From NCBI GenBank assembly GCA_964567045.1, contig CAZMLE010000062.1, positions 1 to 22,119 on the forward strand: DNA of 22,119 bases. Reading direction: 5' to 3'. Made by a program: the position numbers and the translations under genes. Numbering within the stretch: position 1 is the first letter of the stretch; each line of letters begins with the position of its first letter. Positions 1 through 7,992 of this stretch are shown piece by piece. Under the pieces are notes generated by a model. That model saw only the letters and a list, made by a program, of their open reading frames with translations, searched no databases and was not told where the DNA came from. This DNA is from JAFNGF01 sp964567045. Its GTDB lineage: Bacteria; Planctomycetota; Phycisphaerae; Sedimentisphaerales; Anaerobacaceae.

Positions 1-373
<373 letters not shown>

Positions 374-393
374 ATAGATACCCCCTGTCAGAA

Positions 394-431
394 TTCGCAA
401 TTGAAAATCGTAGATTGACAATTCCAAATTG
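394..431. repeat. AT-rich dispersed phrase between two minus-strand genes
   Basis: The 66-bp gap between the enolase-superfamily gene and the lipoprotein gene holds an AT-rich phrase. Read on the minus strand it contains GGAATTGTCAAT, TTTTCAATT and TGCGAATT. The same words, in a different arrangement, form the hairpin at 10935-10958 upstream of the TolC-like gene. This suggests a dispersed intergenic sequence; its function is unknown. Confidence 0.45.
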
Positions 432-439
432 ACGCTGCG

Positions 440-1648
440 CTACCCACGTTCGCTCACACTTCGTTCGGCCTTTGCCAGCCAGGCAGGGTTAACTGTCACG
501 CCCCAGCCGGGGCCATCCGGTATATCTACCTTTCCATCCTGCACCTTCAGTGCCGGCTCATAAAGCTGCCTGGTCCAGTCGGTCGACTCGATGGAAAATT
601 CCATAAAAGGCCCGGCGTTGGGTATCGCGCCGAGCGTATGTAGCGTAAAAACGCTTACCATCGAAACATTAGCCGAATGCGGCACGCAGGAGAGTTTTGC
701 ATCGGCGGCCATCGCGGCAACGCGCAGCGCTCGCGTCAATCCGCCTACATAGCATATATCAGGCTGCACTATATCAACGGCGTGCATACGTATCATTCGC
801 CGCCATTGCGCAAGGTCGTTATCCTGCTCTCCGCCGGCCACAGGAACATTCAGGGCTGCTGCGACCTTGGCTGTCCATTCCAGCTCCCAGTATGGGCACG
901 GTTCCTCAAAATGGCAGACGCGGTAATCCTCAAGCATTTTTCCAACCTCGATTGCTTTATCGGGCGTATAGCAACTGTTGGCATCTACCAGCAGCGAGAC
1001 GTCATCGCCGATAGCTTTGCGCACCGCAGGGACAAGCGCCTCTGTCCGTCCCGGCCACTGGTCCTGGTCATGGCCGCAGACCTTGCCGATTCGCACCTTA
1101 AACGCACGGAAGCCCTGGCTGTCACCAAGACGTGCAAGTCTGTTGGCCTCATCGGCTGGTTGGATGTCCCGGCTCATGCTGGAGCCGTACACGGCGATAG
1201 GCCGGGGCTTTCCGCCCAGAAGCTCGCACACACTCTTATTTTCCGCCTTGCCGCGTAGGTCCCACATCGCGGTATCCACGCCGGCCAACGCCCGGCAAAC
1301 GTAAGACCAGGGAAACTTGTAATTTGCTTCGATGCACCGGTCCGCGATAGAATCAATGTCGGCGGGGTCTTTGCCCAGTACGTGTGGTGCGATCTGTCGG
1401 TGCAGAACCAGCGCGGAGATGTCCGCATTAAAAGGAGCTATCTGACCGTAGCCTTCAGCTCCGCTGTCGGTGCGCGCTCGAACGATGCTGACCGGCCCTT
1501 GGGTAAAAGTCTCGATGGTCTTAACTTTGCCGATGCTCTTTTTTCGCGCTTGCTGGCCGTGTGACGCTGTCTGCAGATCCTTCAACTGGCTTGACATTGC
1601 CGTCAGGGCTGCAACTGCTTTGAGAAATTTACGCCGACTATGGTTCAT
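440..1648 (-). CDS. Tat-exported mandelate racemase/muconate lactonizing-type enzyme (enolase superfamily)
   Basis: A 402-residue protein with an N-terminal twin-arginine signal (SRRKFLK at residues 4-10, then an Ala-rich hydrophobic stretch), so it is probably exported folded. The rest is a complete enolase-superfamily fold: capping domain about 42-145, then the barrel. Visible active-site residues are K184 in the AFKVRIG strand (position 186 is Arg, so KxR rather than KxK), metal ligands D222 (LLVDAN), E248 (CHFEEP) and E274 (AGGEQ), and the D297/H324 pair (QPDI, CVPHS) typical of the mandelate racemase subgroup. E350 in FMEFS fits the general-acid position. The family abstracts a proton alpha to a carboxylate (acid sugar dehydration, epimerisation or lactonisation); the substrate cannot be told from sequence. 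An AGGGG about 10 nt before the ATG supports the start. It is divergent from pheT and upstream of the PEGA lipoprotein. Confidence 0.88.
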   Translation of the reverse strand: MNHSRRKFLKAVAALTAMSSQLKDLQTASHGQQARKKSIGKVKTIETFTQGPVSIVRARTDSGAEGYGQIAPFNADISALVLHRQIAPHVLGKDPADIDSIADRCIEANYKFPWSYVCRALAGVDTAMWDLRGKAENKSVCELLGGKPRPIAVYGSSMSRDIQPADEANRLARLGDSQGFRAFKVRIGKVCGHDQDQWPGRTEALVPAVRKAIGDDVSLLVDANSCYTPDKAIEVGKMLEDYRVCHFEEPCPYWELEWTAKVAAALNVPVAGGEQDNDLAQWRRMIRMHAVDIVQPDICYVGGLTRALRVAAMAADAKLSCVPHSANVSMVSVFTLHTLGAIPNAGPFMEFSIESTDWTRQLYEPALKVQDGKVDIPDGPGWGVTVNPAWLAKAERSVSERG

Positions 1649-1837
1649 TGTTTATTGTCCCCTTCTGAATGCCTGCGATTTACGTCGGCACCGCTACGTG
1701 CCGGGCAAAAGTAGCAAGCTCTTTTAGTGCCAAGTATATCTATCCGGCGAGCCTATGGCAACTAAAACGTTGATGGTCGTCTGGGCAAGCAGTGTGCTGA
1801 CGCGAAGAGATGCACGCCCAGAGCATATTCAAAATCG
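1649..1837. other. Divergent intergenic region, enolase-superfamily gene / pheT
   Basis: Between the minus-strand enzyme gene and the pheT promoter I see no convincing ORF, RNA gene or repeat. It should hold the promoter of the minus-strand gene, but no clear -35/-10 pair stands out. Confidence 0.4.
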
Positions 1838-1866
1838 TTGACAGGAGTGTTTGCAAAGGTTAGGGT
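1838..1866 (+). promoter_or_regulatory. Putative sigma-70-type promoter for pheT
   Basis: A perfect TTGACA (1838-1843) is followed after 17 bp by TAGGGT (1861-1866), a partial -10 match keeping the key TA...T positions. Transcription would start near 1873, about 35 nt before the chosen pheT ATG. This argues against the in-frame TTG codon at 1851 as start because it lies inside the promoter. Confidence 0.5.
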
Positions 1867-1907
1867 ATTGTGGACTTAAAGATGGATTTTTGCCACGGTG
1901 CTTTAAT

Positions 1908-3950
1908 ATGAAGATTCTACTCAGTTGGCTAAGTGATTACGTTGAAACCGGCAAGCTCTCTGCAGAGCAGATCGCCGGAGTCCTGAGCGATGTGGGACTT
2001 CCCTGCGAAGGAATAGAATGCCTTGGTGACGATGCAGTAATCGACGTAGAGGTGACCAGCAATCGGGGCGACTGTCTGAGCTTCATTGGCATTGCCCGTG
2101 AGCTGGCTGCGGCGACGGGCAGGGACTTGACAATGCCGGAAGTTAAACTGGACGAATCAGATAAAGATGTCACTGAATTCGCCGGTATTGAGATTCTTGA
2201 GCCGGCTTTGTGCGGCCGGTACACGGCACGTGTTATTGAGCAGGTCAAGGTTGGTCCTTCGCCGCACTGGCTAAAGAATAGGCTTGAAGCGGTCGGATTG
2301 CGAAGCGTCAACAATGTTGTTGACGCCACCAACTATGCGATGCTGGAGACCGGTCAGCCGCCGCACGCCTTTGACTACGACAGAATAGCCCAGGGCAGAA
2401 TAATCGTCAGAAAAGCTGTTGTCGGCGAACGGCTCGTCAGCATCGACGGCACAAAGTGTGATCTGGACACAGACATGCTGATTATCACTGATCCGCGCGG
2501 GCCCGTGGCGGTAGCCGGAGTCATGGGCGGATTGGATACTGAGGTCAGTGACGTTACCGCGACCATTCTTCTGGAAGATGCATACTTTGATCCGGTAAGT
2601 ATCCGCAGGACTTCTCGCAGGCTCGGGCTTGCTTCAGAAGCCGCCTTTAGATTCGAGCGGACGGTTGACATTGAAATGATAGACTGGGCCTCCAAACGCA
2701 CTGCACAATTGATAACTCTCGTGGCCGGCGGCAGAGTAGTTAGAGGCGTGGTCGATATTTATCCTAAAAGAAAGCCAGCGAAGGAGGTAATTCTGCGGCT
2801 TTCGCGTTTGAACAAGTTGCTTGGTATTAAAGTGCCGCCTAAGGAAGCAGTCAGACTTCTGGCCTCGCTAAGTTTCCAGCCCGATTTAAAAGGAGACTTG
2901 ATAATCTGCTTGGTGCCTTCGTGGCGTAGTGACGTTTGTCGCGAGGTTGATTTAATTGAGGAAGTCGCGCGCCTTTACGGCTACAACAAGATACCTACTG
3001 AGCGAAAGATCGAAATAGAAGCTGTGCCGGTTGATCCACATCAGAAATTGGCTGAGTCACTGAGGGCGCACCTGAACGCCTGCGGCTTTTACGAGACGAT
3101 TAATGTTGGATTCGTTGACAGTTCTGTTGCGGAGCTTTTTACGCCCGGCGGCGCCAGCACTTATATGAGCGTGCGGGATGATTCCAGGAAGAGCATGAAC
3201 CTGCTTCGCCAGACTCTTCTGGGTTCGTTATTGGATGTTCTGAAGACCAACGTAAATGCCGGGAATCTGCCGTGCAAGATATATGAGATAGCTGATACCT
3301 TCCTGCCGCCTCCGGTTAACCCCGCGACCACGTCACGGGGAAAATGCAGCCTGCCCATTGAAGAGGCCAAGCTGGCAATGGTCTGTGACGGGGACTTCAG
3401 AGAGCTACGGGGTGCAATCGAGGGGCTGGTAAAGAGTATGGATAGAGATGCCCAGATTGAGTTTGAGCCTGCGGAGCTGGTCTGGGCGGAAGCCGGTGCC
3501 GAGATTGTCGTCGATGGCAAGACCATCGGAACCGCAGGAATTTTTTCGCAGGCAGTGAAGCGGAAGTTTGACTTAACCGACCTCGCACCTGTCGGTGCGG
3601 AGCTACAGTTTGCGCAGCTTGCAGCTCTAAAGTCGGGGCCTGTAAAGGTAAAGCCGTTTCCAAGATTTCCAGCCATAGAGCGGGACCTGTCGATTATTGT
3701 CGATGAGCAGGTGCGCTGGGACGATATAGTCCGGACGGTCAGGCACAAAGCTCCTGCTGAGCTGCAGGGCATCCGTTTTGTTGATATATATCGTGGCAAA
3801 GGCATCCCACCGGGCAAAAAAAGCGTTACGCTGTCTGTGTGTTTTAGAGACGAGCAGGGCACTTTGACCCACGAAACCGTCGACGGTTTTCAGGCAGATA
3901 TTGTGGAGCGCCTGGCCAAATCCCTCGGTGCGGAGCTGAGAACCGTCTGA
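1908..3950 (+). CDS. pheT: Phenylalanine--tRNA ligase beta subunit, short form without the N-terminal tRNA-binding module
   Basis: Beta chain of the (alpha-beta)2 synthetase that charges tRNA-Phe; it carries editing and structural domains while the alpha chain holds the catalytic site. From ATG 1908 the product is 680 residues, against about 790-800 in typical bacteria. The N-terminal segment MKILLSWLSDYV to LPCEGIE joins almost directly to DVEVTSNRGDCLSFIGIARELA (44-66). The OB-fold tRNA-binding domain normally inserted there is missing. Recognisable parts are the B3/4 editing domain (about 100-280; NNVVDATNY, GQPPHAFD), the B5 domain (about 295-362; WRSDVCREVDLIEEVARLYGY), the catalytic-like core (about 370-570) and a full C-terminal ferredoxin-like anticodon-binding domain (583-676; FPAIERDLSI). 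The ATG has no strong Shine-Dalgarno sequence. pheS is not adjacent; the gene appears monocistronic. Confidence 0.93.
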   Translation: MKILLSWLSDYVETGKLSAEQIAGVLSDVGLPCEGIECLGDDAVIDVEVTSNRGDCLSFIGIARELAAATGRDLTMPEVKLDESDKDVTEFAGIEILEPALCGRYTARVIEQVKVGPSPHWLKNRLEAVGLRSVNNVVDATNYAMLETGQPPHAFDYDRIAQGRIIVRKAVVGERLVSIDGTKCDLDTDMLIITDPRGPVAVAGVMGGLDTEVSDVTATILLEDAYFDPVSIRRTSRRLGLASEAAFRFERTVDIEMIDWASKRTAQLITLVAGGRVVRGVVDIYPKRKPAKEVILRLSRLNKLLGIKVPPKEAVRLLASLSFQPDLKGDLIICLVPSWRSDVCREVDLIEEVARLYGYNKIPTERKIEIEAVPVDPHQKLAESLRAHLNACGFYETINVGFVDSSVAELFTPGGASTYMSVRDDSRKSMNLLRQTLLGSLLDVLKTNVNAGNLPCKIYEIADTFLPPPVNPATTSRGKCSLPIEEAKLAMVCDGDFRELRGAIEGLVKSMDRDAQIEFEPAELVWAEAGAEIVVDGKTIGTAGIFSQAVKRKFDLTDLAPVGAELQFAQLAALKSGPVKVKPFPRFPAIERDLSIIVDEQVRWDDIVRTVRHKAPAELQGIRFVDIYRGKGIPPGKKSVTLSVCFRDEQGTLTHETVDGFQADIVERLAKSLGAELRTV

Positions 3951-4053
3951 TTAGATTACACGCCCAAACGTACTTCGCGGTTGTCGGCGTACAGGAGTTT
4001 TAGTCTGCGGCTGGGTCGGCTGCGGGGGGCTGCGGGATTTATCGGTATTTTGT
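3951..4053. other. Gap downstream of pheT
   Basis: No ORF, no clear intrinsic terminator for pheT and no recognised repeat. It contains a G-rich run (about 4010-4036) immediately before the promoter of the candidate small RNA. Confidence 0.4.
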
Positions 4054-4082
4054 TTGACTTTTGCTCTGGAAATTGATAAAAG
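4054..4082 (+). promoter_or_regulatory. Putative sigma-70-type promoter of the structured small RNA
   Basis: TTGACT (4054-4059), a 17-bp spacer, then TAAAAG (4077-4082). The predicted start near 4088-4089 coincides with the first base of the closing helix of the RNA described next, which is independent support for both calls. Confidence 0.5.
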
Positions 4083-4087
4083 AGATA

Positions 4088-4325
4088 GTGCAGGCGGACC
4101 CCTGCGGTGTTCGTTGAGAAAGTGTGTATTTGAAAGAACCGATACCCGTACTCAGGGAAATCAGGCCTTGACGGACCGGAAATGCCTACTCGATAGGACT
4201 TTCGGACGCAAGCAACGATTACCCACCTGGAAGTAATGGGTTCTCTTCAAAATCCTTTTCTTACGGCACCAGCGGAGGAAAGCCTGGCAATAAAAAAAGG
4301 CCTGTTGATTAACAGGCCTTTTTTA
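4088..4325 (+). ncRNA. Candidate 6S-like rod-shaped regulatory RNA
   Basis: The transcript between promoter and terminator folds by eye into one long rod. The closing helix is 4089-4095 with 4282-4289 (one bulged G). After a GGA/AAA internal loop, 4099-4109 pairs with 4267-4278 with only single-base bulges. A large internal bubble follows (4110-4128 facing 4252-4266). Then 12 bp of 4129-4140 pair with 4239-4251 (one bulged C). The tip is a long hairpin: 4167-4170/4209-4212, 4172-4173/4207-4208, 4176-4182/4200-4205 and 4185-4188/4194-4197, closed by the loop CTCGA. Closing stem, central bubble and long upper stem, with a length near 200 nt before the terminator, match 6S RNA, which mimics an open promoter and binds RNA polymerase. 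The assignment rests on architecture only; no sequence match was tested. It could be another unclassified RNA. Confidence 0.55.
4293..4324 (+). terminator. Strong intrinsic terminator (works in both orientations)
   Basis: GGCCTGTT (4299-4306), loop GATT (4307-4310), AACAGGCC (4311-4318), then six T; the preceding A run extends the stem to 14 bp. It ends the candidate small RNA and insulates glgP. The palindrome with A and T tracts could also act on the minus strand. Confidence 0.9.
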
Positions 4326-4511
4326 GTCCAAGTATCAACTCAAGAACCGGTGCAAATACCGGACCATCACGGTCCTCGTACCCAACATCTGTTCTGTTTT
4401 TGCACTTAAGCCGAAGAATGTATTTGCCGATTATTAGAACTGGCGGACGCCTGCGTTTCGCCCTGAGTCGTTAGTCTATGCTCTCAAAGAACTTACGGTA
4501 GGGAGGTAAGA
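4326..4511. promoter_or_regulatory. glgP upstream region
   Basis: No ORF. Two small overlapping hairpins are visible: CCGGT 4347-4351 with ACCGG 4358-4362, and GGACC 4361-4365 with GGTCC 4371-4375. They share GG 4361-4362 and so are mutually exclusive, a possible leader switch, though nothing matches a riboswitch class I know. GGGAGG at 4501-4506 is the ribosome site of glgP. No confident promoter was found. Confidence 0.35.
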
Positions 4512-7130
4512 ATGCCAAGTGTGCGTACCTTCACGGTTTTGCCCGCGCTTCCAGATTCCCTAAAAGACCTTGAGTTGATAGCCAAAAACATGTTCTGGTC
4601 GTGGAATGCTGAGTTTGCCGAGCTATTCCAGCGTATTGACGGCAGTTTATGGACGGCTTGCGGGCATAATCCGGTCAGACTTCTTGGCTGTGTTTCTCAA
4701 GCCAGGCTTGAGTCTCTCAGCAAGAACGAGAGCTTTTTGATCGGATTGAACCAGGTGGCTGAAAAGCTCAAATCATATCTTAATGGGCCAACCTGGTTTG
4801 ATAAAGTCGCCGCAGAATCCACAAGGCCTCTGATCGCGTATTTCAGCGCCGAATTTGGAATTCACGAATGCTTGCCCATCTATGCGGGCGGCCTGGGGAT
4901 TCTGGCAGGGGACCACCTGAAAAGCGCTTCGGACCTTGGTGTTCCATTGGTTGGGGTTGGCCTTCTGTATCAGAAGGGCTATTTTCGCCAGTATTTGAAT
5001 GTTGATGGCTGGCAGCAAGAGTTGTATGTAGACAATAATTTTGACGCCGTGCCGATCGATCTGGTTCGAAAAAGCAATGGCCGGCCCCTGACCATCAGCG
5101 TTGAATACCCGGGTAGGTGCGTTTCGGCTCAAATATGGTGTGTCTCCATCGGCAGGGTGAAGCTATATCTGCTCGATACCAATATTCCCGTCAACTCATC
5201 AGTGGATCGTATGATCACCGCCTCTCTGTATGGTGGTGACGTCGAACTGCGAATTCGTCAGGAGATTATGTTGGGTATTGGCGGCCTGAAGGCTCTGGCG
5301 GCAATGGATATTACGCCCAATGTTTGCCATATGAACGAAGGGCACGCGGCTTTTATGGCACTGGAGCGGATCCGGCAACTGCGAAGCGCGACTAATATGA
5401 CTTTTGAGGAGGCTGTGGAAGCCACCAGGTCGAGCAACGTCTTTACGATGCATACCCTGGTGAAAGCAGGCCTTGACGAATTTCGTGTGCCACTGATGGA
5501 CAAATATTTCGGCGGTTACTTTCCCTATCTTGGGATAAATCGAAGCCAGTTTTTGTCACTGGGTAGAGTGCTTCCCGACGATGACGATGAGCCGTTTAAG
5601 ATGCCAGTCTTGGCAATAAGACTCAGCAGCTACATGAATGGCGTCAGCAAACTGCATGGGCAAATATCGCGTCAGATGTGGGGTAGCCTGTGGTCCGGCA
5701 TCCCGGAGAAGGAGGTGCCGATCATATCGATCACTAACGGCGTCCACATCAAAAGCTGGCTGTCAGAGGAGATCACTTCTCTGTACGACAGGTATCTCGA
5801 CCCCAGTTGGGCGGAAGGAACGTTCAGCAACACAGCCTGGAACGGCGTCGAGGACATTCCGGACGAGCAGCTTTGGCGGGTGCATCAACGTTGTAAGGAG
5901 CAGTTGCTGGTCTTCGCCCGTAACCGGCTGAAGGATCAGATGAAACGCAGGGGTACTTATCATACCGAATTGAACTGGGCTGAAGAGGTTCTCGACCCCG
6001 AGGCACTTACCATAGGCTTTGCCAGAAGATTTGTGGGCTATAAAAGGGCCAATCTGTTGCTCAAAGACCCGCAGCGCCTCGTAAAGCTTCTTACAAATCC
6101 GCAGCGGCCCGTTCAGATTATTTTTGCGGGCAAGGCCCACCCCAGAGACACCGAAGGAAAAGATATCATAAGACAGGTTATTCACTTTGCCAACCAGCAG
6201 GATGTCAGACGGCGCATAGTGTTTCTTGAAGACTATGACATTGATGTGGCCAGGGTAATGTTCCGCGGTGTCGATGTCTGGCTCAGCAATCCGCGCAGAC
6301 CGATGGAGGCCAGCGGCACCAGCGGTATGAAAGCAGCGTTTAACGGCGTGCTGAACATCAGTACTTTGGACGGATGGTGGTGTGAAGGCTATACGGCTCA
6401 GGGAGGATGGGCTATCGGTGCCGGTGAAGATTATGACGACCATGAGTATCAGGATCAGGTGGAGTCGCACGCCCTTTATAACATACTGGAGAATGAGATA
6501 GTCCCTCTGTACTATACGCGATGTGCGGACAATTTACCGCGGGCTTGGATACGCCGGATAAAAAATTCCATAAGGTGGATTGCACCTCGTTTCAACACTC
6601 ACAGAATGGTTGCTGAATACACGCGAAGGTTCTACAATCCGGCTGCGGCCCGGCAGCAGTATCTAACCGCCGAGGCTATGGCTAAGGCCAAAGAATTTGC
6701 GGCCTGGAAAGCCAATGTGAAAAAGGCCTGGTCTGAACTCGCAGTCAAAGACGTAAAAGTAGAAGTCAGGAACGGCCAGGGCTATGAGCCGCTAAATCCC
6801 AGACAACCCAGGCTTAAAATCGGCTCAGAGATCAGCGTTAGCGCGCTGGTCAAACTTGGCAATATCGGGCCGGGCAACGTTTCAGTGGAGCTTTATCACG
6901 GTCCCGTCGATAGCTGTGGAAATATTACCGATGGCTCGGCTCTTAAAATGGTTCACACAGAAACGTCTGGACAGAACGGCGAACATTGGTTTACCGGCTT
7001 GATGTCCTGCAGAACAACAGGCCGGCATGGTGTCGCAGTGAGGGTCTTGCCCTGGCGTCCTGATCTGGCTAACCAGTATGAACTCAGCCTGATCCTGTGG
7101 GATACCGTGCCTGCAAAGCAAGGCGAATAA
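4512..7130 (+). CDS. glgP: Alpha-glucan phosphorylase, GT35, DUF3417-containing type
   Basis: Releases glucose 1-phosphate from glycogen or maltodextrin ends using phosphate and pyridoxal phosphate, in the cytoplasm. The 872-residue product has an N-terminal DUF3417-like domain (about 10-110; KNMFWSWNAEFAELF). It is followed by phosphorylase signatures: YFSAEFG (110-116), GGLGILAGDHLK (126-137), MNEGHAAF (from 274), the RRFVGYKRANLLL region near 505, and the cofactor motif EASGTSGMKAAFNG. The PLP lysine should be K607. A C-terminal beta-rich extension (about 745-870) is typical of this archaeal/Thermus-like subtype and absent from the E. coli and muscle enzymes. GGGAGG lies 5 nt before the ATG. 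The gene stands alone and converges with the EIIA gene. Confidence 0.93.
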   Translation: MPSVRTFTVLPALPDSLKDLELIAKNMFWSWNAEFAELFQRIDGSLWTACGHNPVRLLGCVSQARLESLSKNESFLIGLNQVAEKLKSYLNGPTWFDKVAAESTRPLIAYFSAEFGIHECLPIYAGGLGILAGDHLKSASDLGVPLVGVGLLYQKGYFRQYLNVDGWQQELYVDNNFDAVPIDLVRKSNGRPLTISVEYPGRCVSAQIWCVSIGRVKLYLLDTNIPVNSSVDRMITASLYGGDVELRIRQEIMLGIGGLKALAAMDITPNVCHMNEGHAAFMALERIRQLRSATNMTFEEAVEATRSSNVFTMHTLVKAGLDEFRVPLMDKYFGGYFPYLGINRSQFLSLGRVLPDDDDEPFKMPVLAIRLSSYMNGVSKLHGQISRQMWGSLWSGIPEKEVPIISITNGVHIKSWLSEEITSLYDRYLDPSWAEGTFSNTAWNGVEDIPDEQLWRVHQRCKEQLLVFARNRLKDQMKRRGTYHTELNWAEEVLDPEALTIGFARRFVGYKRANLLLKDPQRLVKLLTNPQRPVQIIFAGKAHPRDTEGKDIIRQVIHFANQQDVRRRIVFLEDYDIDVARVMFRGVDVWLSNPRRPMEASGTSGMKAAFNGVLNISTLDGWWCEGYTAQGGWAIGAGEDYDDHEYQDQVESHALYNILENEIVPLYYTRCADNLPRAWIRRIKNSIRWIAPRFNTHRMVAEYTRRFYNPAAARQQYLTAEAMAKAKEFAAWKANVKKAWSELAVKDVKVEVRNGQGYEPLNPRQPRLKIGSEISVSALVKLGNIGPGNVSVELYHGPVDSCGNITDGSALKMVHTETSGQNGEHWFTGLMSCRTTGRHGVAVRVLPWRPDLANQYELSLILWDTVPAKQGE

Positions 7131-7164
7131 CCTGATGACGGGGCATCACCCCCCATATATGACA

Positions 7165-7204
7165 GCCCCCGCTGCTTCGTTTCGCGAAGCAAAACGGCGG
7201 GGGC
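7165..7204. repeat. GC-rich hairpin between convergent glgP and EIIA genes
   Basis: GCCCCCG (7165-7171) pairs with CGGGGGC (7198-7204). Inside, GCTTCG (7174-7179) pairs with CGAAGC (7185-7190) around a 5-nt loop. It sits between convergent genes and probably acts as a bidirectional transcription barrier, but no T tract follows on either strand, so it is not a canonical intrinsic terminator. Confidence 0.6.
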
Positions 7205-7223
7205 AGCAGACCAGATACGGTTT

Positions 7224-7682
7224 TTACTGATTTTCTTTGTTGCTCAACAGTTGGTACACCTCGTCGGCAGTGCTGGCGTTCTCAAGCGCCTGCCTGAATT
7301 GCTCATCCAGCATCAGCCTGCTTATTTTGGCCAATGCCTGGATGTGTGGGCCGGTCTGGTCCGCGGGCGAGACGAGCAAAATGACAATTGCTACTGGTTT
7401 TCCATCGACGCTTTCGAAGTCGATCGGTTCGTGGGTGATCCCGACTGCCATAACAAGTTCGCGGACGCCCCTGCATTTGCCGTGAGGGATGGCGATGCCA
7501 GAGCCGATTCCCGTGCTGTGAGTTTGCTCACGCATGAAAACTGCTTGTGCCGTGGTTTTTTTGTCGAGCAGTAATCCGGCAGCGTCCAGCAGGTCGATCA
7601 GCTCCGAGATCACGGAGGTCTTATCTTTACCTTCCAGCGGAACTTTGATGCACGTTGGCTGCAATATTTGCGTTAGGACCAT
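7224..7682 (-). CDS. PTS EIIA domain protein (PtsN/fructose-type)
   Basis: A 152-residue single-domain EIIA. These proteins accept phosphate from HPr or NPr on a histidine and either pass it to a sugar permease or act as regulators. The motif GIGSGIAIPHGK puts the phosphorylated His at residue 67, and the fold elements (AVFMREQTHSTG, VAIVILLVSP, LAKISRLMLD) cover the whole protein. No EIIB/EIIC genes adjoin, so a regulatory role as in the nitrogen PTS is more likely; this is inference. ATG 7682 is the preferred start. An in-frame TTG at 7691 with AGGG upstream is possible, but that AGGG belongs to the palindrome at 7697-7721. The minus-strand promoter must lie in or beyond that palindrome. 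Confidence 0.88.
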   Translation of the reverse strand: MVLTQILQPTCIKVPLEGKDKTSVISELIDLLDAAGLLLDKKTTAQAVFMREQTHSTGIGSGIAIPHGKCRGVRELVMAVGITHEPIDFESVDGKPVAIVILLVSPADQTGPHIQALAKISRLMLDEQFRQALENASTADEVYQLLSNKENQ

Positions 7683-7696
7683 CTCGACCAAATCAC

Positions 7697-7721
7697 AACC
7701 CTGCCACGGGCTGGCAGGGTT
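7697..7721. repeat. Palindromic repeat, AACCCTGCCA/TGGCAGGGTT
   Basis: Perfect 10-bp arms (7697-7706 and 7712-7721) around CGGGC. The same arm sequence recurs at 12708-12729 (perfect) and, degenerate, at about 471-491 at the end of the enolase-superfamily gene. GGTTAAC follows it here and also follows the first palindrome in the adaptor gene. Confidence 0.85.
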
Positions 7722-7844
7722 AACTTACCAGTCTGGGAAGAATCGACACAAACCCTAAATTATATTTGCCCGTGGGCAGCGCTACAACAACTTTTCAACA
7801 AATTTTGTAATGGTGTAATGGGCAGGGACACTATTGCTCGCACA

Positions 7845-7898
7845 GGGTGGCACGGGCTTCCAGCCCGTGAAAAACACGCCCAGGATGGGCGTGCCACC
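7845..7898. repeat. Composite palindromic element with two internal hairpins (REP/MITE-like)
   Basis: Outer arms GGTGGCAC (7846-7853) and GTGCCACC (7891-7898) enclose two hairpins, CACGGGCT/AGCCCGTG (7851-7858/7862-7869) and CACGCCCA/TGGGCGTG (7875-7882/7886-7893). It can form a three-way junction. I recall GGTGGCACGGGC-type palindromes as dispersed repeats in planctomycete-like genomes. No transposase is present. Confidence 0.75.
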
Positions 7899-7913
7899 GC
7901 TATCAGCAGCAGC

Positions 7914-7939
7914 TCGCTGCGCTGGCCGCGGGGCAGCGA
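7914..7939. repeat. Small hairpin next to the composite palindrome
   Basis: TCGCTGC (7914-7920) pairs with GCAGCGA (7933-7939) around a 12-nt GC-rich loop. It may be an extension of the composite element at 7845-7898. Confidence 0.5.
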
Positions 7940-7992
7940 AGTGCTCAAAAGACACACTTTTTTGCGGAATCGCTAAGTTTGGGGCCTCTGTA

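Larger units (their letters stand above)
7683..7992. other. Divergent repeat-rich intergenic region, EIIA / histidine kinase
   Basis: About 310 bp without a convincing gene. It holds three palindromic repeat units (described separately) and then the kinase promoter. Short ORFs here only read through the palindromes. Confidence 0.6.

Noticed and set aside
677..1258. 193-codon plus-strand ORF
   Set aside because: Antisense to the enolase-superfamily gene, whose catalytic motifs fix the minus-strand frame; the plus-strand translation resembles no family.
1851..1907. Upstream TTG start for pheT
   Set aside because: It lies inside the putative promoter spacer, and PheT proteins begin at the MKILLSWL-type segment.
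3161..3862. 233-codon minus-strand ORF
   Set aside because: Shadow of pheT; composition is rich in Ser/Arg/Pro as expected for an antisense frame.
4054..4236. 60-codon plus-strand ORF downstream of pheT
   Set aside because: It overlaps the -35 element and most of the structured small RNA, has no ribosome site or recognisable protein sequence, and the RNA pairing explains the region better.
4271..4285. RNase P RNA signature (GAGGAAAG-like)
   Set aside because: Only a short resemblance at the 3' side of the RNA; the order of other conserved RNase P segments is absent and the stretch pairs in the closing helix of the rod.
5763..6470. 235-codon minus-strand ORF
   Set aside because: Shadow of glgP, which has conserved motifs throughout this interval.
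7165..7204. Canonical intrinsic terminator
   Set aside because: The stem is strong but no T run follows on either strand; kept as a hairpin between convergent genes.
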